Origin: CBDDDW01 sp965226805
GTDB taxonomy: Bacteria; Chloroflexota; Dehalococcoidia; Lucifugimonadales; JAGWBF01
Reading direction: 5' to 3'
Length of the DNA: 64,000 nt
NCBI GenBank assembly: GCA_965226805.1
Contig: CBDDDW010000030.1
Location: 342,741 to 406,740, forward strand
Of the stretch, positions 49,338-55,750 are shown piece after piece. The stretch's first letter is position 1; every line of letters starts with the position of its first letter. The notes below the pieces were generated by a model. It made no database searches. It saw only the letters and a list, made by a program, of their open reading frames with translations, and was not told where the DNA came from. Made by a program: the position numbers and the translations under genes.

Positions 49338-50951
49338 ATGGCGAGAAGAACCAATAGGAAGACGGAACCGGATCGAGCGGCCATCTACGCACGCGTCTCA
49401 GACAAGAGCCAGGACGCCGAGGACAAGACCTCCATCTCCGAGCAGATCTCCGACATGGAGACCCACTGCAAGCGCAGGGGGCTGACCATCGTCGCCCGCT
49501 ACCAGGAGGTGGGCAGAGGATGGTCGAAGAAACGCCCCGAGTTCCAGAGGATGCTCGCCGACGCCAGGCAGGGACGCTTCGACACCATCGTCTGCTGGAA
49601 GTCAGACCGGCTCAGCCGGGGCATGTACCCCGCGGCCGCCCTCATGGAGGTGGTCGAGGCCCACCGCATCAATCTCCAAGCCGTCATGGACGCCATCGAC
49701 CTGAAGACCTTCGGTCTCATGGCCGCAGTCGGCAAGATAGAGTTGGACAACTTCAGGGAGCGGTCGTCCATGGGCAAGCGCGGTACCGCCAAGCAGGGCC
49801 GCATCCCCATCAGCAACATCCCCTACGGCTACCAGATTGGAGAAGACGGCAGGCCGGAGGTCGTAGAAGCCGAGGCCGAGGTGGTGCGCCGCGTCTACAG
49901 GACGTACGTCCGGGATGGGAAGGGAGCGCCCGCCATCACCCGGCAGCTGAACTCCGACGGCGTGCCGTTGGCGAAGGAGGGAAAGCGGTGGTACGACGGT
50001 ACGGTCCATCGCATACTCAGCAACGAGACCTACAAGGGCACCTGGTGGTACGGCAAGGCGCGCTATGTCTCCACCGAGGAGGGAATCCAGGTCTACGAGC
50101 AGCCGGAGGAAGAATGGATAGCGGTCCCGTTCCCCCCTCTCGTGGATGAGGATACCTGGGAGCGAGCCAGGGTTCTCCGCAGGCAGCGCTGGACCAGAGC
50201 CAAGCGCAACACCAAGGTGTTCTACCTGTTGCAGCACATGATGAGGTGCGCCGAGTGCGGGTTCCTCATGGGCGGATCGGCGAATACGAAGAAGGAAGTC
50301 AAGCGCAACGGCAAGCTCTACAAGTATGAGTTGGACCCTCCCCGCCGGTACTACAGGTGCTACGGCTATCAGCAGATGCGCCTACAGTGCCGGGCGAAGC
50401 CGATGATCCGGGCCGAGCGACTGGAGAGCCTCGTCTGGAACCAGGTCAAGAATGCCCTGGAGAATCCCGGCCTGATCGTCGCCGGCATTGAGGCCCTTAA
50501 CGCCCAGGAAGACGGGGGAGGGTTGGCCGAGGAGATCGCTCTGGCGGAGCGAGACCTCCAGAAAGTCCAGATGGAGGAGGACCGGGCCATCAGGCTCTAC
50601 GTGTCGGGGAAGATCACCGAAGACCAGCTGGACCGTCAGCGCAGGTTCATCACGGAGCGGCTGGAGACGCTAAGGGCCAGACTGGACGAGTACCGCTCTC
50701 AGCAGACGGCGCTGGCCGAGAAGCGCATCCTGATGGCAAACATCGTCACCTGGGCCGAGATGATGGGCGACAGGCTGGACGACCTGTCCGACGACGGACG
50801 CCGCGAGGTGTTGGAGCTTCTTCTCGACGGGGTGACCATCGACCGCGACAACAACGTCGAGATCACGCTGGCTGTGCCAACCGAGGATTTTGTCTCGATT
50901 GAACCATCGGCATCAGATTCTCGCTGTAGAACTCGTCCACGCTCTCGATGA
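49338..50951 (+). CDS. large serine recombinase 1
   Basis: The 537-residue protein has an N-terminal resolvase domain with the nucleophile Ser21 in IYARVSDKSQ and CWKSDRLSRGMYPAAALMEV. A recombinase domain follows (NIPYGYQIGEDGRP, APAITRQLNSDGV), then a zinc ribbon (MRCAECGF, CYGYQQMRLQC), then a coiled coil (residues about 400-470). Large serine recombinases integrate and excise elements without host factors. AGAGGAGG precedes the ATG. The last 20 residues are read through a relic of a third recombinase, so the native end may be altered. Confidence 0.93.
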   Translation: MARRTNRKTEPDRAAIYARVSDKSQDAEDKTSISEQISDMETHCKRRGLTIVARYQEVGRGWSKKRPEFQRMLADARQGRFDTIVCWKSDRLSRGMYPAAALMEVVEAHRINLQAVMDAIDLKTFGLMAAVGKIELDNFRERSSMGKRGTAKQGRIPISNIPYGYQIGEDGRPEVVEAEAEVVRRVYRTYVRDGKGAPAITRQLNSDGVPLAKEGKRWYDGTVHRILSNETYKGTWWYGKARYVSTEEGIQVYEQPEEEWIAVPFPPLVDEDTWERARVLRRQRWTRAKRNTKVFYLLQHMMRCAECGFLMGGSANTKKEVKRNGKLYKYELDPPRRYYRCYGYQQMRLQCRAKPMIRAERLESLVWNQVKNALENPGLIVAGIEALNAQEDGGGLAEEIALAERDLQKVQMEEDRAIRLYVSGKITEDQLDRQRRFITERLETLRARLDEYRSQQTALAEKRILMANIVTWAEMMGDRLDDLSDDGRREVLELLLDGVTIDRDNNVEITLAVPTEDFVSIEPSASDSRCRTRPRSR

Positions 50952-51099
50952 TGGCCTCCATCAGCTTGCCGGTGGGTGTGTCGTCGGCGTGCTCGGTGAT
51001 GGAGACGACGCGGACGCCCTTACGCCTGAGCATGGACTTGAAGGCGACGGCGTGCTCGCGCTTGCGGGTGAAGCGGCTGAACTTCCAGACAAGGATGTG
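50900..51099 (-). pseudogene. resolvase-domain relic between the two recombinases
   Basis: On the minus strand, out of frame with recombinase 2, this reads HILVWKFSRFTRKREHAVAF, then KGVRVVSITEHADDTPTGKL and MEAIIESVDEFYSENL. That is the middle of a serine-recombinase catalytic domain of a clearly different subfamily. Neither end of the gene is present. The tails of both flanking recombinases read through it in other frames. Confidence 0.85.
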
Positions 51100-52715
51100 T
51101 TAGACGCAACTGCGACGTAATCAGGCTCAGGGGAATCGGGTTCGGGCGAATCAGGGTCTGAGGAATCATCGTCGATGGGTATAGCCAGCGTGATGTCCAC
51201 GTTGTTGTCCCTGTCGATGACGACCTGCTCCAAAACCATCTGGAGAATCTCCTTGCGCTGCTCATCGGTCAGCTCGTCCAGGCCCTGGCCGACGTTCCTC
51301 GCCCACGTCAGGACAGTCTCCATCAGCCGCCGCTTCTCAGTTCCGCTCGCCTCCCGTGCCCGGTAATCGTCTAGCTTCGCCCTGGCGCTCTCAAGCCGCT
51401 CGGTGATGAACCTGCGCTGATGGTCGAGCTGGGGCTCGGTGATCTTCCCTGATACGAACAGCCTAATGGCGCGGTCCTCTTCCATCTGGATGCTCCGCAG
51501 GTCTCGCTCGGCCTGGGCGATCTCCTTCTCCAACCCGCCGCCCTCCTGGGAATTGAGAGTGTCGATACCGGCGACGATCAGGTCGGGGTTCTGAAGCACC
51601 CGCTTGACCTCGCTCCATATCGGCTCCTCCAACCGCTCAGCCCGGATGTAGTGCCGCTCCCGGCAGCGCAGGCGCAGGCTCTGCATTCCGTTGCACTTGT
51701 AGTACCGGCGAGGAGTGGGAAGGTCGTAGCGGTACTTCTTGCCGTTGCGAACGTTGGTGGTCCTCCAGGTGGACTTCGCATGGAAGTTGTGGCCGCACTC
51801 GCCACATTTCAGCAGGTGCTGCAACAGGTAGAGTACCTTCGTGTTCCTCTTGGCCCCCCTGCTCCGCTGCTTCTTCAGCTTCTGCGCCCGTTCCCAGGTC
51901 TCTTCGTCCACCAGCGGCGGGACCGGGACCTCTATCCAGGTCTCCCTCGGCTGGTCGTAGGATTTCGTCCCGTCCTCGGTGGAGATGTGACGCTCCTTTC
52001 CGTAGACCCACGTGCCCGTGTAGGTGGCATTCGCCAGAACGTAATGGATGTAGGACTGACGCCACAGCAGCTTGCCGGTCTGGGTGGGGATTCCCTCGTC
52101 GGTCAGCCGCACGGCAATCGAGGGGGACCCTATCCCCTCATTGACGTACATGTCGAAGATGCGGCGGACGACCTCCGCCTGCTCCTCAACCACCTCGGGC
52201 CTGCCGTCGTCTCCGATGCGGTAGCCGTAGGGGAGGCCGCCGGTGGGCACCCGTCCCTGCTTGGCCGTCCCACGCTTGCCCAGAGTGGACCGCTCCCGGA
52301 AGTTGTCCAGCTCTATCTTGCCGATGGCCGCCATGAGTCCGAAGGTCTTCATGTCGATGGCGTCCATGACGGCTTCCAGCCGAATCTGGTGGGCCTCGAC
52401 GACCTCCATGAGGGCGGCTGCGGGGTACATGCCCCGGCTGAGCCGGTCAGACTTCCAGCACACGATGGTGTCGAAGCGTCCCTTCCTGGCGTCGGCCAGC
52501 ATCCTTTGGAACTCGGGGCGCTTCTTGGACCAGCCCCTGCCCACCTCCTGGTAGCGGACGGTGATGGTCAGCCCTTTGCTCTCGCAGTAGGCTTCCATCT
52601 CGCCCGTCTGCTCGGAGATGGAGGTCTTGTCCTCCCCGTCCTGGCTCTTGTCCGATACGCGGGCGTAGATGGCCGCCCGGTTCCCCTCCGTCTTTTTATA
52701 GGTGGTCTTAGCCAT
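50961..52715 (-). CDS. large serine recombinase 2
   Basis: The 584-residue protein is a paralogue of recombinase 1, with Ser21 in IYARVSDKSQ and the same domain order. The zinc ribbon is LLKCGECGHNFHAK plus CNGMQSLRLRC, and a coiled coil follows before NVDITLAIPIDDD. The start at 52715 has AAAGGAGG upstream; the frame opens earlier at 52733. The final 45 or so residues (ASNTSLSGSSAASPASASTP) are a low-complexity reading of the relic at 50900-51099 and are unlikely to be native. It faces recombinase 1 tail to tail. Confidence 0.92.
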   Translation of the reverse strand: MAKTTYKKTEGNRAAIYARVSDKSQDGEDKTSISEQTGEMEAYCESKGLTITVRYQEVGRGWSKKRPEFQRMLADARKGRFDTIVCWKSDRLSRGMYPAAALMEVVEAHQIRLEAVMDAIDMKTFGLMAAIGKIELDNFRERSTLGKRGTAKQGRVPTGGLPYGYRIGDDGRPEVVEEQAEVVRRIFDMYVNEGIGSPSIAVRLTDEGIPTQTGKLLWRQSYIHYVLANATYTGTWVYGKERHISTEDGTKSYDQPRETWIEVPVPPLVDEETWERAQKLKKQRSRGAKRNTKVLYLLQHLLKCGECGHNFHAKSTWRTTNVRNGKKYRYDLPTPRRYYKCNGMQSLRLRCRERHYIRAERLEEPIWSEVKRVLQNPDLIVAGIDTLNSQEGGGLEKEIAQAERDLRSIQMEEDRAIRLFVSGKITEPQLDHQRRFITERLESARAKLDDYRAREASGTEKRRLMETVLTWARNVGQGLDELTDEQRKEILQMVLEQVVIDRDNNVDITLAIPIDDDSSDPDSPEPDSPEPDYVAVASNTSLSGSSAASPASASTPSPSSPCSGVRASASSPSPSTPTTHPPAS

Positions 52716-52740
52716 CGCTCCTCCTTTCCACATTCTCCAA

Positions 52741-52899
52741 AATCAAAAAGACCCGCCTCCTGTCGGGAGCGGGTCTGCGAGTAGTACAATCTATTCGCAT
52801 CACCTGTATCCGCAGGTGGCGCCACGGCCCGGGATGTTTGTCGCATCGCCGGGCCAACTTCTACCCACCATCATACCGCGATGGGCAGGCCAACGTCAA
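52741..52899 (-). promoter_or_regulatory. promoter and structured leader of serine recombinase 2
   Basis: On the minus strand TTGACG (52899-52894), an 18-bp spacer and TATGAT (52875-52870) form a promoter. The leader has hairpin 1 at 52855-52826 (same stem as leader 1, different loop bases) and hairpin 2, CACCTG/CAGGTG, perfect. Hairpin 3 is AGACCCGC/GCGGGTCT (52776-52749), followed by TTTTTGATTTT, a convincing terminator. The ribosome binding site follows directly. Confidence 0.82.
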
Positions 52900-53098
52900 A
52901 GCTCGTCACCCGTCCGGTAGTGCGTCGGTCATTGTTCATTCTCTCCGGATAGCTCTGGCACGTAAGAGAAATTGCGAGGGTCATCGCGGGCCAGCTGTCC
53001 TGGTACGGCTCCCAGCGGGTGTCGGGGAAGATGGCGCAGTCCGGGGTGCGGCCGAAGGCCCCCAGGCTGATGACGGTGAGCGTTGGAGGGGCGTGCAT
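52871..53098 (-). pseudogene. PAPS-reductase-like (adenine nucleotide alpha hydrolase) relic
   Basis: The 75-residue frame starts MHAPPTLTVISLGAFGRTPD and continues CAIFPDTRWEPYQDSWP. Phage PAPS-reductase-like enzymes begin with VISLGAGVQS... and later have PDCAIFADTGWEP. Here the ATP-pyrophosphatase PP-loop between these parts is deleted and the rest of the domain is missing. The frame overlaps the stop of the upstream small gene (TGATG), which mirrors the small gene-YhcG coupling on the other side. The assignment is by eye. Confidence 0.45.
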
Positions 53099-53316
53099 CA
53101 GCCGTCTCCCTCGGCGTGGTCATCCTCATGCACGGCGTCGTCCCCCTCCGGCTCGGCCTGCCCGTTGCTGGTGGCGTACTTGACCATCAGAGCCATGAGG
53201 CGGCGCAGCCGTTCCTCGGCGTCGGGTCCAGGGTTGGAGAAGACCCTGACCACGCCGATCTCCTCGGGGTCCGCCTCCGGCTTCCCCCGTCTCTTCTGTT
53301 TCTTGTCGTCTTTCAT
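53098..53316 (-). CDS. small conserved element protein B (paralogue of 47706-47933)
   Basis: The 72-residue protein has a basic N terminus (MKDDKKQKRRGKPEADPEE), the conserved core IGVVRVFSNPGPDAEERLRR and an acidic tail (EPEGDDAVHEDDHAEGDG). It is related to the protein at 47706-47933 over about 30 residues. A matching position and mirrored orientation on the other flank of the recombinases suggest the module was duplicated in inverted form. Function unknown. Confidence 0.7.
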   Translation of the reverse strand: MKDDKKQKRRGKPEADPEEIGVVRVFSNPGPDAEERLRRLMALMVKYATSNGQAEPEGDDAVHEDDHAEGDG

Positions 53317-53391
53317 ATCGCTACAGGTCTGGTGAATGGGCCGCCGGCGTCGGACGGACCGGGCGAATGCCGGCGACCCTTTGGGCCGGGT

Positions 53392-53766
53392 CTAGCTCTC
53401 CTCTTCCTCCTGGTCCTCGTCGTCCTCCGTCTCATCCTGGTCGTCCGTCTCCCAGAGGTTCATCTGGAAGCCGTCGCCCATGAGGATGTCCAGTCCTCCG
53501 GGAAACCGGCCCGCGAAGCGGTAGAGGGACTCCATGGCTCCCCCGGAGGGCTCGACGCCCTTCCTGCGCCAGCGGCGCACCTGCTTGCGGTCCACGCCGA
53601 TGGTCTGGGAGAAGGCGCTCCAGGTGAGGCCGCTGGCCTCCTTGAGGCTCTCCAGGCGGTCCTTGAAGTCTGCGGACAGCACGCCGCTCTGGTAGGGCAG
53701 CATCCGTCCGTGTCCGGTGGTCCGGTCGGTCCCGTCGAAACGGGGTTCAGCGTTATGGTTCGTCAT
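53392..53766 (-). CDS. HTH regulator with acidic tail
   Basis: The 124-residue protein has a Cro/cI-like HTH in residues 33-85 (DRLESLKEASGLTWSAFSQT, IGVDRKQVRRWRRKGV) and a strongly acidic C-terminal tail (DDQDETEDDEDQEEEE). It begins within the 3' end of the next upstream regulator gene (14-base overlap), so they are co-expressed. The acidic tail might compete for DNA-binding surfaces or bind a partner. It is probably a transcription regulator of the conjugation genes. Confidence 0.75.
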   Translation of the reverse strand: MTNHNAEPRFDGTDRTTGHGRMLPYQSGVLSADFKDRLESLKEASGLTWSAFSQTIGVDRKQVRRWRRKGVEPSGGAMESLYRFAGRFPGGLDILMGDGFQMNLWETDDQDETEDDEDQEEEES

Positions 53767-54031
53767 CTGTTACCTCCAATCTGAATATCTGGTGAAAGTC
53801 GTTCACGCCGAGGGCCTTCTGCATCCGTTCGCGGATGCGTCCCGAGGGCGCTCGCCCTTCGTTGACCAGCTTGGAGACGTAACCGGAGCTGACCCCGATC
53901 TCCCTGGCGAGCCAGTTCTGGGAGCGGTTGAGCAGAGCCAGCCGCTCCCAGACGGCCGCCGTGTCAAGCCGGACGACGGTCCGTCCGCGACGCCTTCGGG
54001 GGCCGCTCGAATCGCCGGTGTGTGGGCGCAT
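53753..54031 (-). CDS. small XRE-type HTH regulator
   Basis: The 92-residue protein has one HTH in residues 25-75 (AAVWERLALLNRSQNWLARE, IGVSSGYVSKLVNEGRAPSG). The HTH resembles unit 4 and unit 1 of the four-HTH protein at 43 kb. It lies between the relaxase gene and the acidic-tail regulator on the same strand. Its likely role is control of transfer or recombinase genes. Confidence 0.75.
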   Translation of the reverse strand: MRPHTGDSSGPRRRRGRTVVRLDTAAVWERLALLNRSQNWLAREIGVSSGYVSKLVNEGRAPSGRIRERMQKALGVNDFHQIFRLEVTDDEP

Positions 54032-54097
54032 GGCTTCTCGTTCTCCTATCGGGAGGGGAGCGGCGCAGAGGCTCCCCTCCCGTCCGTTGGTTGTCGT

Positions 54098-55750
54098 TCA
54101 TTGAGGCGGCAGCGCCTGGGGCGACTGCCAGTCGCCGGGGGTGCGCCAGGCGCGTCCCAGCGGCCCCAGCTCGCTTATGGCGGCCCCGTGGGAGACCCAC
54201 AGGGGGACCGTCACCCCCCTCGCCCCCATCTCCTCCCGCGCCACGCGCAGGAAGTGGGTGGCCGCGATGTCGTCTTCGAAGACGACCAGGACGTCGGGCC
54301 GGACGCCGTGGTCGTCGGTGGGCCTGTGGGACGAGTAGTAGCGCAGGTAGGGCGCGAGGCGCTCCGACATGGTTGAGGGGCGCACGGCCCTTCGCTCCCA
54401 CTCCAGGAAGAAGGGCCAGGCCGTCTCGTCCTTGCGCAGGACGCCGAAGGCGTCGGGGTGTATGGAGCGCATCCCGCCCTCGTGCCGGAAGTAGCGGGAG
54501 GCCCTCCGGGGCGGGTCGAGCTGGGCTATCTCCGAGCCCAGGAAGCCCGCCTGCCTCGCCAGGGCGGCGACGAAGCCGTGGACGGCTGCGGTGTGCTCGA
54601 CGTTCCTGAGCAGCTGCCTGCTCCTGCCGCCCGACACGTTGCGCCAGTCGAAGGGGTCCTTCGGGACCAGGGGAGCGACGCTCCACCGCTTCCTGGCGAC
54701 GGCGACGGAGGTGCGGTCCCTGCGGGCCAGCACCGCCAGCCCCCGGTCGGTGAGGGTCAGGCGTCCGCCCGCGCCGGGAAGGCGGGTCGCCAGGCCGAAG
54801 CCCTCCAGGGGGTTGATCAGCTGGGACGCTCTCGGAGCCGAGACGCCCAGCAGTCCGGCCAGGTCCTTGAGGACGATCCAGGGCCAGTCGGAGAGAAGGT
54901 CGAGGGCGCGCTTCTCGGCGGGCTTCAGAAAGCAGGGCAGCATATGGTCGGGGACGTTCCAGCCCGGACCCTCGACGGCGAGGTCGGCGGGCGCCGACGC
55001 CTGGGACGGCTCGGGCTCCGCGGGAAGCGTGCCCCCCGGCTCCGCCCGGTCGAGGACCGAGCGCAGGTCGATGGCGGCGTGGACGGCGGGCGGGCTCCAC
55101 ACCGGGTCGCCGGGACCTGCCGCGACCGCCTCCCGCTCCAGGGCCAGGAAGCAGGGAACCGGAGCGCCGGTGAGCATCCTGCGGGCGTGTCTCAGCCCCA
55201 CCTCGTCGGGCATGAGCACGAGGACGGCTCCGGGGAGCGGGCCGTCGCGCAGCCTCCGCATCCGGTTGGAGAAGGCCGACCTGTCGGAGGTGAGGCCCCG
55301 GCGTACGACGCCGACGGTGCGCCCGTCGGGAAGGGCGAGGGAGGCGTCCAGGGGGCTGGCCCGGAACCACCGGAAGCCTATGGGGTAGGCGACGCCGGAG
55401 ACGGCGGCGGCCAGCCGGTAGATGACGGCGAGGGCGTCGAGCCGCTCCATCAGGATGCGCCGCCACGCGGCGGAGACGGGCCGGTCGCGGACCAGCTCGT
55501 CGGGGGTCGCGTTCTCCTCCCCGGCCAGGCGTTCAAGCCCGTCGGCGGTGAGGTGGAACCTTCGCGTCGGGGGCACGAGGTCGGTGGCGTGGGGGACCGA
55601 TGCGGCGTAGCCGCCGCTCTCCAGCTTCTCGACGGCCTCGTAGACCGCTCCCCTGGACCAGCCGGAGACGGCGACCATCTCCAGGCGGTCGAGGAAGGGC
55701 ATCTCTGCCAGGGCGCGGAGCAGCTCCTCTTCACATCCGCCGGGCTTCAT
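54098..55750 (-). CDS. Replic_Relax-type relaxase candidate
   Basis: The 550-residue protein starts MKPGGCEEELLRALAEMPFL, overlapping the coupling-ATPase stop by four bases (ATGA). Winged-helix segments lie at both ends of the first half (MVAVSGWSRGAVYEAVEKLE, LKDLAGLLGVSAPRASQLIN). The second half has HTAAVHGFVAALARQAG, RRASRYFRHEGGMRSIHPDA and HGVRPDVLVVFEDD, the pattern of the replication-relaxation family found in conjugative elements of monoderm bacteria. In that family an Asp and a D-x-x-V/L strand resemble a nuclease core. Transfer relaxase function is inferred from family and context. Confidence 0.7.
   Translation of the reverse strand: MKPGGCEEELLRALAEMPFLDRLEMVAVSGWSRGAVYEAVEKLESGGYAASVPHATDLVPPTRRFHLTADGLERLAGEENATPDELVRDRPVSAAWRRILMERLDALAVIYRLAAAVSGVAYPIGFRWFRASPLDASLALPDGRTVGVVRRGLTSDRSAFSNRMRRLRDGPLPGAVLVLMPDEVGLRHARRMLTGAPVPCFLALEREAVAAGPGDPVWSPPAVHAAIDLRSVLDRAEPGGTLPAEPEPSQASAPADLAVEGPGWNVPDHMLPCFLKPAEKRALDLLSDWPWIVLKDLAGLLGVSAPRASQLINPLEGFGLATRLPGAGGRLTLTDRGLAVLARRDRTSVAVARKRWSVAPLVPKDPFDWRNVSGGRSRQLLRNVEHTAAVHGFVAALARQAGFLGSEIAQLDPPRRASRYFRHEGGMRSIHPDAFGVLRKDETAWPFFLEWERRAVRPSTMSERLAPYLRYYSSHRPTDDHGVRPDVLVVFEDDIAATHFLRVAREEMGARGVTVPLWVSHGAAISELGPLGRAWRTPGDWQSPQALPPQ

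Noticed and set aside
53964..55466. 500-codon open frame overlapping the relaxase
   Set aside because: It is almost entirely Arg/Pro/Gly/Ala, as expected from an off-frame reading of a GC-rich gene; the relaxase frame carries recognisable motifs.
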